Positions 22,101-34,516 of a stretch of 64,000 bases of DNA are shown one piece after another. The stretch's first letter is position 1. Each line of letters opens with the position of its first letter. Position numbers and translations under genes: made by a program. This stretch comes from Glandiceps talaboti. Its lineage: Eukaryota > Hemichordata > Enteropneusta > Spengelidae. Location of the stretch: assembly GCF_964340395.1 (NCBI RefSeq), contig NC_135566.1, forward strand, positions 9,863,501-9,927,500. Direction: 5' to 3'. The notes beneath the pieces are model-generated. The model was not told the DNA's origin. It ran no database searches and was given only the letters and a program-made list of their open reading frames with translations.

Positions 22101-23379
22101 CCAAGGTGCTCTAAATTCTACAAGAGCTCCTCTCCTAATAAAGTCATATTTAATTATCTGGAACACTAACTCTTATTTCTCTCCTTCCATTTTTTTGTTT
22201 ATTTCTATGGTTCTACCAGTAAAACAAGGGCTATGAAGGCTTCAAATGTAATTTGATATCAACATATTTGATCTAGGCATAGTGGGAAAGATATTTTTAA
22301 CAGTTCCTGCTCGAAGCAACAACTCATACTTCAATGTTGTTAAAATATGCTAGTACAGGTCAATGCAAACTGCTACACTTGGTATTGAATGTAGTTGTCC
22401 AGTATAACAATCAGTGGTTATTCAACCAAGGTCATTGTTAATTTCAGACCCTTGACTTTCAAAAGTTGTCTTTCTTTTTCTCCTGAAGGAATTATTACTA
22501 TTTTTAGATAACAAATAAAATTATGAAAACCTTCAGCTAAATGAAAATAAGTTAAAAGAACACACAAGTATGACAATGTTACAATGATATCCTACTGCCA
22601 TCCTTACAAAACACATAATTATATGTATCAAACATTGCCACGTTTTTTTAGAGAGAAATTTATTTTTGAAATATTCATGTTAATTTCAAGGTTACAAGTT
22701 ACTGTGTGAACAATATAGTATGCAAATGTTGGGATAAAAATTATGTCAGGGCATGTGCATGCATAATTCAAATTTGTAAAATATATATTGGAAAAAAAAC
22801 CAGTTTAAAATATATATGTATTTAACTATAGACCCTCCACTTGAACTTTGCAATTCCACATGTGGTCACTAAATTATTTTGCCATTTAGTTGTTTGTCTA
22901 AGTTTACTGATGTAAACTTATGATAGTTCTCAGCTGTCTGTCAGCTGTCTGTCTGAGAACTAAAACAAACACAACAATAACACTTACATATCGCTAGCCT
23001 ACCCATTGTATAAGTTCACAGGGGGTGGACTTCGTTTCGTTCTTTTTTTTTACACACTATATCAATAAAAATTATAATACACGCTAAATCATTTTTGGGT
23101 ACAATACAACAGCCAGGATCAAAGTACATTGTAATCATTGCTAATTTCACATTGCAAGAAAAGTTGTGACATGTTATTTTCAGACGATAAAATATACGTT
23201 AGCACCACAGTGCGATAAAAATCACGCCTTGTAACACAGATTACACGCTTCGCTAATCGGAAAACTTTTCACGTTTGAGGAACGAACAGTTGAAAATTTA
23301 ATATAAAGCACGTACGTACCTGTACCACATTCTGTACCTGAACAACCGACAACTTGTCTCCGCTTCCATCTGATGCCAT
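9942..23379 (-). CDS. Stand-alone clathrin heavy chain N-terminal beta-propeller protein (8 exons)
   Basis: Eight exons (23320-23379, 18567-18789, 17399-17548, 16731-16849, 15896-16063, 11856-11975, 10498-10671, 9942-10094) join in frame with GT-AG sites to give 388 residues. The sequence aligns along its length with the clathrin heavy chain terminal domain, the seven-bladed propeller that binds clathrin-box adaptor peptides: segments such as SADSAIMNP-like, VYHW, LTKYGWLLLCDLETG and GILGISRSGK fall in the same order. Full-length clathrin has about 1,300 further residues of leg repeats. Here a stop comes about 25 residues past the propeller, a poly(A) signal follows, and no leg-like exon is visible down to 1.3 kb. 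The N-terminus replaces the usual MAQILPIRFQEHL by a Ser/Asp-rich leader. It is much more diverged than ordinary clathrin, so it is a paralogue and not the housekeeping gene. Function is unknown; adaptor binding without lattice assembly is a plausible inference. It shares a divergent promoter with SBDS. Confidence 0.88.
10135..10203. repeat. (CA)n microsatellite
   Basis: Alternating CA with a short GCAC-rich centre, in intron 7 of the clathrin-propeller gene. Confidence 0.97.
10498..10671 (-). CDS. Clathrin-propeller gene, exon 7
   Basis: Fifty-eight codons, phase 0 to 0. The best conserved part: VFILTKYGWLLLCDLETG and GILGISRSGK correspond to the last propeller blades of clathrin heavy chain. 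Confidence 0.95.
11458..11482. repeat. (CA)n microsatellite
   Basis: Short CA run in intron 6 of the clathrin-propeller gene. The sequence after it (CATTTTGTGACAGCTAC) also follows the CA run at 10203, so CA run and flank were copied together. Confidence 0.9.
11584..11720. repeat. Dispersed repeat, copy A
   Basis: About 135 bases beginning GGTGGCCATATTGGATTCTA are repeated with divergence at 12770-12910. Both copies lie in the same gene, one in intron 6 and the other in intron 5. Confidence 0.7.
11856..11975 (-). CDS. Clathrin-propeller gene, exon 6
   Basis: Forty codons, phase 0 to 0, acceptor TCTCTCACCAG. It begins LHILELGPHIAGN and ends EFKHDFPVSLQ, matching LHIIEVG... and ...NDFPVAMQ of clathrin. 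The 3.9-kb intron before it carries several repeats. Confidence 0.92.
12310..12694. mobile_element. MITE with TTAGGCCT termini, copy 1
   Basis: The left end TTAGGCCTAATAAAAAAAAT followed by TGTGTGGTTCC is mirrored by the right end GGAACCAAACAATTATTTTT followed by TTCAGGCCTAA, giving a 30-base terminal inverted repeat. The interior has no coding capacity. A second copy lies at 63545-63935, and a relative with the same kind of ends lies at 19083-19452. Confidence 0.8.
12770..12910. repeat. Dispersed repeat, copy B
   Basis: Diverged copy of 11584-11720. The opening GGCCATATTGGATTC is itself doubled here (at 12762 and 12781). It lies just outside the MITE at 12310-12694. Confidence 0.7.
13066..13129. 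repeat. (CA)n microsatellite
   Basis: CA run with GCAC and GTGC interruptions, in intron 5 of the clathrin-propeller gene. Confidence 0.95.
14699..15038. mobile_element. Foldback MITE with TAGTTCC ends
   Basis: Arms of about 95 bases are inverted copies. The left starts TAGTTCCTATACGATG and runs to TAGCACAGAAATCTGTGC; the right starts GCACAGATTTCTGTGCTA and ends GTATAGGAACTA. The spacer is about 160 bases without coding capacity. The TA on each edge fits a TA target duplication. Confidence 0.85.
15896..16063 (-). CDS. Clathrin-propeller gene, exon 5
   Basis: Fifty-six codons, phase 0 to 0, donor GTAAGT. DTGFIYGVTQLFSKDYQLSQ and CIEAYSVAFCEYRF align with the MQLYSVDRKVSQPIEGHAA region of the clathrin propeller. 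Confidence 0.92.
16634..16710. repeat. Small inverted repeat
   Basis: GTAAGATAC near the left edge is mirrored by GTATCTTAC on the right, around a core containing GGCCAGTGAGGGC. The same core occurs in the inverted repeat at 51728-51882, and the same end (CAGTAAGATACGTTG) occurs at 46349. Likely a short dispersed non-autonomous element. Confidence 0.5.
16731..16849 (-). CDS. Clathrin-propeller gene, exon 4
   Basis: Acceptor TTTGCAG, donor GTACAG, phase 1 to 0. Key text is VFQRHNRLKKCQLVSYKTD and RWMALTGLY, matching the FDRH...CQIINYRTD...WLLLTG block of clathrin. Confidence 0.92.
17399..17548 (-). CDS. Clathrin-propeller gene, exon 3 (adaptor-groove region)
   Basis: Fifty codons, phase 1 to 1. 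GGRSIEIFDLEQRKRRH aligns with the clathrin-box binding strand of the heavy chain. It continues with WTWINSEVIAIVTNRQVYHW, the equivalent of the blade 2-3 strands. Confidence 0.92.
18567..18789 (-). CDS. Clathrin-propeller gene, exon 2
   Basis: Acceptor ATGCTACAG, donor GTAAGA, phase 0 in and 1 out. It encodes blade 1 and part of blade 2: LRDYEIKQEQINVQKVTMTS, then a basic insertion (RRKRHNRKR) not present in ordinary clathrin, then ESAAMNPTTPWLALK. Confidence 0.9.
19083..19452. mobile_element. MITE with TAGGCA termini, relative of the 12310 element
   Basis: The left end, TAGGCAAAATAAAAAAAAAT followed by ATGTGTTTCC, is mirrored by the right end reading (reverse strand) TAAGGCAAAAAAAAAATAAT then TATATGTTTCC. 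The inverted match covers about 40 bases. The interior is AT-rich and non-coding. Confidence 0.65.
20476..20655. repeat. (GACT)n / (GAAT)n / (GAAC)n compound microsatellite
   Basis: Tetranucleotide array that changes motif stepwise from GACT to GAAT to GAAC, CAAA and back. Frames through it (Arg-Ser-Phe-Val or Ser-Val-Ser-Gln repeats) are artefacts. Confidence 0.97.
23320..23379 (-). CDS. Clathrin-propeller gene, exon 1 (start codon)
   Basis: Twenty codons, MASDGSGDKLSVVQVQNVVQ, from the ATG at 23377-23379 to the donor GTACGT. The start was chosen because it is the first ATG upstream of the VVQ-LRDY junction. The VVQ segment aligns with the first strand of the clathrin propeller. Confidence 0.8.
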
Positions 23380-23550
23380 TATTTCCCTCTTTTTCCCAAC
23401 TTACATTATGTTATCATGTTCTTTGAAGTTTAGTGAATAAGCTTGCGCGCCGGAAACTTGAAATTACGCTGACAGGAAGGTGTATAACAAAGCAAACACT
23501 ACAAGGTCGGGTCTAGTATCCGTGCGTGTGGCTTGTTGACAGATGAAATT

Positions 23551-23563
23551 AGGTCAAAGGTCA
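23551..23563 (+). promoter_or_regulatory. Perfect DR1 nuclear-receptor element
   Basis: AGGTCAAAGGTCA is an exact direct repeat of AGGTCA spaced by one base, the consensus site for HNF4, RXR heterodimers and COUP-TF. It lies 172 bases upstream of the clathrin-propeller ATG and about 410 upstream of the SBDS ATG. The motif is seen directly; use is inferred. Confidence 0.6.
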
Positions 23564-23743
23564 TCATATGGGGTTTCTTTTTTTTCAACTTTTCATATTT
23601 TATGTATTTATTTACCCAACTGTCAAAATTTGATACATTCTAAGACAATTATCATAAACTACATCATATCACATTAACTACATGAATATATTATGTCTTC
23701 TCTGTGTTTGAATTTTTAAAGAACAACCTCAAAGATCTTTGAC

Positions 23744-23751
23744 CCGGAAGT
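23744..23751 (+). promoter_or_regulatory. ETS-family binding site
   Basis: CCGGAAGT matches the ETS/GABP consensus common in promoters of ribosome-biogenesis and other housekeeping genes. It lies about 220 bases upstream of the SBDS start codon. Confidence 0.5.
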
Positions 23752-23923
23752 AGTTCATAACTTCATTTCAGTGAGGTCGCCATCCAGAATTTCGCAAGAG
23801 GCGATGTTGGTCGTGAAATTATTTCATACAGGAAAATTTTGGAGACGATTATTTTTGATGACGTGATTTCAGAAAGAGAAAGTCGTAGTTATTTGAAAGT
23901 ACATAACAAGACTCGTTTGCTGA

Positions 23924-26877
<2,954 letters not shown>

Positions 26878-27203
26878 ACCAGATGATGAAGATTTCATAG
26901 AGAGCAGACAACTTTTAAGAAGTTTCCTTGGTTACTGCCTCCAATAAGCCTTTGCAGGAGATTGGGCTCGTCAGCAGTGTCCCACTGTGCAACTGATGAT
27001 CTGTTTGCTAGGAGAGAAAATTTTCTTGGTTTTTATAGCAATGACAGTGTGCGCATGTTTGGTGTATTAATTAAGAGCAATACTATTATGATGGCCTGCT
27101 TAGTAGACATAGGAATGAACTGACATTGCGTATGTATATGGATGAATTAACCCAACGCTTATTAACAATGTTTCAAAGAACCCAGCAAAATTCATTTCCT
27201 GAA

Positions 27204-27209
27204 ATTAAA
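27204..27209 (+). terminator. Candidate SBDS poly(A) signal
   Basis: ATTAAA, the commonest variant of the poly(A) signal, about 330 bases after the SBDS stop. No AATAAA is seen nearby. Weak evidence. Confidence 0.25.
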
Positions 27210-29330
27210 TAATAATACTTTTTTTTTGTATTTTGGATACAATTGATAAAACTTTTTGTTTATGGACAGTGATGAGCAAGACCATTTGTTTCGGACAGCA
27301 GTCTTTGCATAAATCTAAAAACAATCATCCTATTATTTGAACCATTAAAATGGTTACATTGATAGGGTTGTCTCTGGATTAATTTCATATGCATGTCTAT
27401 TGCCACATTATCTTTGATGTATGGTGGATGTTTGAGTCACTTTACAAATCTAAGATGAAGTATAAATTCAAAGATGTGGTAACCATGGTAACCACATGGA
27501 GGTTGCCATGAACTATTTCATACAGCAGGTGTTATTTTCCCTCTAATTACTTACCTATACATACAGCCATAACAATGAAATATACATTGAATTTCGGTTT
27601 TGTTATTTGGAAATCATCACATACTTATTGTGATAATAGTTAGTGGTATAGGGGAAGACAGGTACCTACACTTTGTGTAAAAGGTCATTTCATGTGTACC
27701 ACATGCCAAACAGAAACCCACCAATGTACAGTGTGAATATTAACATACATGTATAGATGTATTGGAGGTATGTAAGAGTCCCAAACTTCACTTTGTCAAC
27801 TTTGGGACCCTTATATACCTGTGTATTGGTGATATTAAAACAACTGATAAGCAGTGAAGTAATACACAACATAGTAGTGTTCGTGGCACCACTTTGGAGT
27901 TCAATAACATTGTGAAAACAGTTGAATTGAGAAATTGATATTAACAATTTTGTAAATAACTTTTCCTATGATGTAGCGATTATATATTGTTACTAAGTTT
28001 GATAATAACTGCAAGTAATTGGTTAGAATTAGGTAGAATAGAGAGATGCCTGTCGACATGATGGAACCTATTAGTTCGATTTAAAAATCTCTGTCATCTG
28101 CTTGCCCAAGGCCAGGAAGTTCCCATCATAAATTGGTCTATTGTCTATGATGTAACCCATATAAAATATTAAAATGCATTATCTCATCAACTCGGTTGAA
28201 GAATCTTGTTCACACAGACTGATATACAACTCACAAAATAACACCGATGCGTTTGCTTGCTTGTGGCAATCAGATATGAGACAAGGTTTCACGCAAAGAC
28301 ATACAATGTAATTAGTGTTGGTAACTTGTCAAAGTATATTAAACACCATGGAATCCCCTGTTTTCTGATTAGAATGCTACATGTTCTAACATTCGAGTGT
28401 GACTGTGACGTTAACTGAATGTTTATTTTACAACATGGCTAACTTCCACAAATATAAACAAAGTATTGCACCAACCTACATCAGAGGCACTGGCTGTTGA
28501 TTTTGTGTCAGTTATCTTGTTGTCTGTATGTAATTTGTCTTTGCGTGAGTTCTTCTCTTAGTTCACTTCACTCAAGCAAATGCATCGGTTGTTTTCACTG
28601 GTTGTTTCTGTATCATTCTCCATTTGACATGCTATTATCTGTACTATTTAAACAATTTAGCCAACCACAGACAAGTCTGTGAATCAACCCAGTAGTGAGG
28701 CAGTATAAACCACCCTTCCGTATTGACAGTCTTATACATTTTCAGTGCTACACATAATAGTTCGAATGCAAAATTCTTAGCTATAGCTATCACATATGAT
28801 ATACCAGTTACATGTTGGTTTTTGCCAAACAAAGAAATCTGAAGTTTGTATACTTATGATATTGCCTAATTACCGAAAATCAGTAAAAATGAATAATCTA
28901 GCTTATGGGACACATGCAGTTTGCGATCATCAACATGTTAACCAATGATGACACAGACAGACCATCCCTAAAATATATTATAACCATCCTTTACAGAAGG
29001 TAAGAAGGACCTGGTAGGAGAGATTGTTATGTAACTGATTCAACCCTGTGTATTTATTGATGGCATGTATTGTATGCTCCCTGGGGGGTAGAGGCTGAGC
29101 TATACCATAGGTCTGAGTTAGGGGGCAATACATGTAATTGTATACAATGCTTTGAGGACCATTTTGGAAGGCGCTACATAAAAATGCACTCAACATATGT
29201 GAAGGTGCAGAGAGAAGACAAAAATAATCATTAGTTTCCTTAACATTCAGAATTTCAAGTCATGGTTTTGGTACATACATTGTAGGTGGATAAAAATAAA
29301 CTTTGTTTGAACAATAACATATGGTGATCT
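27210..29330. other. Intergenic region between SBDS and NCoR, nothing recognised
   Basis: Apart from possible SBDS 3' UTR at the left edge, no exon, RNA gene or clear repeat is visible. Open frames are short and lack splice context. Confidence 0.6.
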
Positions 29331-29334
29331 TTCA

Positions 29335-29745
29335 TAATGCGTGTGTGATATGTTTACATGTAATATGTAGATCAGGATGTGACATGTCTATGCATGCATA
29401 TATGGGTGTGTGTTATATGTTAATGTATGTGTCCATAGGTGTGTGCTGTCCCTATGTTGGCATCCATGGGTGTGTGCTATGTCTGCATGAGTCTATGGGT
29501 GTATATGTCTGTACATGGGTGTGGGTGTGTCCATATATGTATACGAGTGTGTGGTATGTCTGCGTGTGTGATAAGCCTATGTATGTATAATGTATCTGGG
29601 TGCAATATCTATGTATGTGTATATGGGTGTGTGCTATGTCTGTATGTGTCCTGTGGGTGTGTGCTGTGGCTATGTAGGTGTTCATAGGTGTGTGCTAGGT
29701 CTGTACATGGGTGTGTTGTATGTTTATGTATGTGTATATGACTGT
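29335..29745. repeat. Degenerate GT-rich tandem array
   Basis: Loose repeats of a roughly 28-30 base unit of the form GGGTGTGTGCTATGTCTGTA with internal TATG runs. Decayed minisatellite; frames through it are artefacts. Confidence 0.7.
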
Positions 29746-30082
29746 GTGGTAGGGGAGTAATATTAGTATTAAATAATCCAGATATTAGGTTCGCAGACAG
29801 GGGTTGTACGTAAGTAACTGTCTTGTTAGCAGACATGCTACCAATGTTCCTTCTTGTAAGTTGTACCATCTGCAGTTTCTTTGTGCAAGTCATTACCTTG
29901 TCGTCATGGAAGCCACAAAATCATTGTTACTCTGGATGAGTGGTAAAACCTTGACGATAATTCAAGGCTACAAGGTTTTACATGGTTCCTGTTAAGAAAT
30001 CTAATTACATCACAGTCCACTGACTGCTTATATTTAACATGTGGCAATGATAGTTTCAGTTTGTCTGTGTTAACTAGCAAAG

Positions 30083-30336
30083 AATAGGGAACTTGCAAAC
30101 CCGCCACGTTGAATGTTGCATCATGGGAAATATGATAATAAATACTAATGAATTGGTATTGTAAACAATACTGTTACATTGTTTGCAACCACGAATGATC
30201 AATTCATAGTTACCCTGACCATTGTGGGAGGTTTATTTTTTTGTCGGTAGCTCCAGATTAATATTATGATAACCACAGATAATCCCATAGTCCTTTGCAT
30301 CTGAGCATGCTCAGTCTGGATTGCAAGTTCCCTATT
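30083..30336. mobile_element. MITE with AATAGGGAACTTGCAA ends
   Basis: The left end AATAGGGAACTTGCAA is perfectly mirrored by the right end TTGCAAGTTCCCTATT, 254 bases apart. The interior is non-coding. I see no clear target-site duplication. Confidence 0.75.
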
Positions 30337-31045
30337 GACTTGTCATCATATGAATGTAACTTGTAGTGAAATCATGACAGCAGTACACATGGTCTTTCAA
30401 ATGAGTTATATTTATATTTCCAAAAAAAAAGAAAGACAAAAATCAGAAATGAACAGAAATCACTTTCATCACCACCATATCATGAAATCAAATTTAATAC
30501 TAAAACTAGTCCAAAACATAGACTGCATTATACAAGTTGTCACTGTTACCTACATCACCGTACACAGTTCTCACCCCCCTAAATTCTTTAACCATTAACA
30601 GTAGACTTTCCCCGTCTCTCAACAAGGCACTTCATATTTACCAAATGTATTGAATACAAATGTAAATAACTGGTTTGAGTTATCTATGACTGTGTCACCT
30701 CTCCACTACCCTAATATGTCAAATTTTCAATCCCATCATGATGTGAAAATCCACTGTTCAATACTCATCCAGTCCAGATCTATGCATTCTTCTTATTTCC
30801 CCCAAGTGAGCGATATCAAGAGTAATCTTTAGCTCTTGACAAATTCACATACTTTTTTTTATTCCGCATCATTATCATTAAAGTGAAAGTGCAGAGTGTG
30901 TCATCGATAACTCACAACCACTGACTATACATGATGAGGAGTAGTCTATATGGTACAGTAAAATTAAAAACATCACAGACTTCTTTCTGTACAATGAGGT
31001 ATGAGGATTGATAATACACAACTACGTCTAGCTACAAACTTTATC

Positions 31046-31051
31046 TTTATT
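31046..31051 (-). terminator. NCOR: Candidate NCoR poly(A) signal
   Basis: AATAAA on the minus strand, about 1.03 kb downstream of the NCoR stop codon. A second AATAAA lies further on at 30858-30863. Either could end the transcript. Confidence 0.4.
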
Positions 31052-32081
31052 TTTTTGACTCAATATTATTTTGAGTACACAATGCAAGAAGCACAAGGGA
31101 GACTAACAAGATGTCTGCAGTGAACTGGTTTCTGTTTTTAATCTATGATCTATTCTGCCAGTGTCTGGCTAATGTTTTGTGACCATCGTTGACATTTCAC
31201 ATGTAATACACGTACGTACGTACGTACGTACGTACGTATGTACTGACTGACAAAACAGTCTGCAATCTGTCAAATACAACAAAAACAATAAAAAAGTAGT
31301 CCAAAGTTTGTTTAAGTTGGGTCCTCTACTGAAATAAAGTGAACTTAAGCAGTGAACAAGTACTTTGGTGAGAGTTCTGTGCCAATAACAGTTACTGTTA
31401 TCATTGTACTTCTCCGAGCGTAAGTACTGTATGGTAGGGTTACACTTTTAAAATGTGTACTGCACTGTTCATACTTTTTTTTACAGTCTTAAGCTCTTGC
31501 ACAGCATTTTATCTGTACTGTACCTGCAGTATTCCAAAGTACTTATACTGGTTACTTTCTATAAAGAATCTTGGTTTTAAATGTTTATACCCCATTTAGG
31601 ACTACAGTACTTAATACAAAATGAATACAGAAGGACGAACATTGCTTTTTCGCATCACAAAAATAACTTTCTAAAAGATTTAAAGTGATACATGATTTCT
31701 AGGACAACTTTAGTTGCAAGAGTCCATGTACGGTAATAATTTGAAACTTTCAAACTCACTGGCACGTAACATGAAATGTTAGAAGTTGTTCTCTACCAAG
31801 GTTTACCATCTAACCTTGGCACACGTTAAGAATAAATTTGCTTGTATAACACTAGTCATCACAAAATAAAAATAGATTTCTTTTTTTTTCTACAACTGTG
31901 TTTCCAAAGAAATTCATTGTCTTTGAAAAAAATATCAACTAGTACACTGTTCAAGTCTGTTGTGAAAACTCATCTACTGCACATGCATGGTTACTTGGAA
32001 TGATTGTAGAGCTGACCATCAGTCATCAAACAGGTTAACTGACAGTGTCTTGTCTCGCAACAACAACAGTGACTCAGTGAC
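31052..32081 (-). other. NCOR: Probable NCoR 3' UTR
   Basis: AT-rich non-coding sequence between the NCoR stop codon and the first AATAAA. It contains an (ACGT)n array at 31209-31240. Confidence 0.5.
31209..31240. repeat. (ACGT)n microsatellite
   Basis: Seven to eight uninterrupted ACGT units. This repeat is self-complementary and rich in CpG, which is unusual in this AT-rich window. Confidence 0.95.
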
Positions 32082-34516
32082 TCAGTCAGATTCGCTGTCT
32101 GACAATGTCTCATACCGCGATGACAACAGTGGTGCTGGTTCTCTTTCTCTGGCTATTGTAGTTGTTGAGCTGCTGATTGAACTAGCAGCAGAATGCATGC
32201 TAACTGATGGAATACCACGCAATGACAGAGCTGAGTACGGAAATGGATTTGCAAATCCTGCTTGCGATGATGTCGGGTGTGATGACGTTCCCATTACCAT
32301 GGATGATGACGTAGAAGATGGTGCACTGCTAACCTGAGAAACAGACGACTGAGGTACAATAGAACTGGTCTCTTTTTTGGATCGCCTTGTTCCACTGCCT
32401 CTACTGCTTTGTGTGCTTTGGGCTTCAGAAGAATCCTGGCTACTGACTTGCCCAACAGGGCTTGATGATTTCCTGCCTATTTCTGCAACACTTGATGATG
32501 CAGTACCACTGACTAAGTTTTCTGCAGATGAGGCAGTTGCTGTTCCCGATGTATCTGTATCTGCAGATTCGGTGCTCGACTGTCTTGGGCTTGATGATCT
32601 GGTTTGTGCAGGTCTTCTTGACATCGATACTTCAGCTTCATGTGAGCTGTCGGCATCAGAAATGTCTGATATTTGTTCTGTATCTTGACCACGTGATGAC
32701 CTCTGTGACATGGATTGTTGAGTATTCTGACTGGAATCTGCAGTTTCAGCAGAACTCACCTCTTGGGCTTGGTACTCATTTTTGAAGTCCTGCATTTGAG
32801 CATCGATAATATTTTCAATAGATTGCCTGAAATCAATTCTGAACTCCAGAGTTCGTTTCTTTGATACAATAGAGTCAGCTGAGGTGACATGAGAACTGGT
32901 AGGTGAGGTTGATTTTGTGGAATCTGTACTACCTCTGTTGGGAGGCATAGACATACTACTAGCTTTGTATCTGTCACTGTTGTCAGCTGGATCATGGCTA
33001 TGAGATGGAGAAACACGTCTAGCACTTGCACTTGCAAATGAAGCAGTAACCCTACTACTGTCACTGACTTCTGGACTGGCTCTACGTTTTCGACTTTCCC
33101 CATGTTCTTTAGCTGACCTTGTGTCTGGCATTTCTGCTGATGAATGGTTACTGTCATGGGTTGTATCTGCCATGGCTTCACTACATCCACTTGCCTCTAA
33201 CTGTGCTCGCATAGCAAGTTGTTTCTTTGGGATTAACACTGGCATACTGCTTGGACTTTTGGATGACGATGATTCTGCTGTTCGGCTTGATCCTCCATGT
33301 GTATCTCTGGAGGAAGTGTGAACAGCTGCAGCCTCACTACTATTGCTATCTGGTGCAGGTGGTGAAATGGGTTCAATATCGATATTCATGGAGTTAGACA
33401 TAGTTGGTTTGTCTCTGCGACCATACGCCCCATCCTTGCCCATGCCTGCTGAGTCCTTGACATCTCCTCTGGTAGCTTGTAGGAAAGCTGAAGAAATGAT
33501 GCTAGACAGCGTGTTGGATGTGCTTGTCTCTGGCGACATGCTTCTAAATTTGGCAGCAGATGAAGGAGTTGGTACAGATGGAGAGCTGTTTGTAGCTGCC
33601 CTTGGACTTGCCATACTTGTTGTTGGTGCTTGCTCTGAAGAAGTAAGGCGGTGTCTTGAAGGAGAAGCTGTCCTTGGACTTCTATCCCCAATTGCAGAAT
33701 GAGAACTGGTGGGAGTTGAAGGGCCTTCAGGTAGATCTGGTGTCTCAGGTCTTGATGTTGTTGAACTTGATGCCGGTGACTCTATTCCACGTCCATAATC
33801 CTGTGAAATTATAGAGTCTATATGTTCACCTAGTGTTATTGGCCTATTCAGTTTCTCACGTCTGAATAATAATTGTGAAATGTCCATTTTCCCTTCATCT
33901 GGAGTTGATTTAATTTCAGCTGCTTTTTTCCTTTCAGGCTCCTCTGTGCTGGATGTGGCTGGCCTGGAAGCTGCCATAGGTCTTTGTGTGGAATCAGATT
34001 CACTACTCCTCATCATGTGTTTCCTCTTGCTAACTTCTCTCTCAGCATCAATCACAGCAGATGACTCTACCACTGGTTGGTTGATAGACCTTGTAATGAT
34101 AACATCAATCAAGTTGGCTGCAGTCAAGGTTGTCTTACCACCCTTATTTCCAGGCTCATCATCTTCATCACATTGCTTATCCTTCTCAAAAAGTGCTGCA
34201 AAGATTTTAGATGCCTCCCTTTGCATTGTCTCCTGAGAAATAGCGCTGTCTCTGCTACCGATGCCACTACTGCTACCCCCACTACTACTACTACTACTGC
34301 TTGCAGTTTCTTGTGTTTTGTCCTGAGGAGGTTCTTGAGGTCTGGGTCTTACCATCTCTCGGCGTTCTCGTTCTCGATTTGACTCTGCCATTCTCCGTTG
34401 GTATGCTTCCCATTCCTTGGGATGGTGTCTCATTGGGTTGGGATACTGCATACCTGCATGACTACTAAGGTCCTGAGGCTTAGCTTGTTCCAGAAGCATT
34501 GCTCTTGGTGAATGCA
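32082..34516 (-). CDS. NCOR: NCoR last exon z (receptor-interaction domains)
   Basis: 2,435 nt. Holds a PQDLS motif (34464-34478) and three CoRNR boxes matching vertebrate N3, N2 and N1 in order: LIDVII in [16 protein letters not shown] (34095-34112), HIDSII in [17 protein letters not shown] (33807-33824) and LSSII in [11 protein letters not shown] (33495-33509). A fourth similar motif, IENII, is at 32805-32819. It is otherwise Ser-rich and disordered, ending [20 protein letters not shown] and D, then TGA. Confidence 0.97.

Larger units (their letters stand above)
18790..23319 (-). other. Intron 1 of the clathrin-propeller gene (4.5 kb)
   Basis: No exon of either strand is evident. It contains the TAGGCA-ended MITE at 19083-19452, a tetranucleotide array at 20476-20655, and a weak 13-base inverted pair (AACTGATTTATGT at 21549, mirrored near 21698). 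Confidence 0.6.

Noticed and set aside
28978-29196. 72-codon minus-strand frame in the SBDS-NCoR interval
   Set aside because: No homology or splice context; chance frame.
29321-29687. Met/Cys/Val-rich frames on both strands
   Set aside because: They track the degenerate GT-rich tandem array.
31987-34382. Plus-strand open frames of 85-119 codons opposite the last NCoR exon
   Set aside because: Shadows of the Ser-rich NCoR exon, which is certain on the minus strand.
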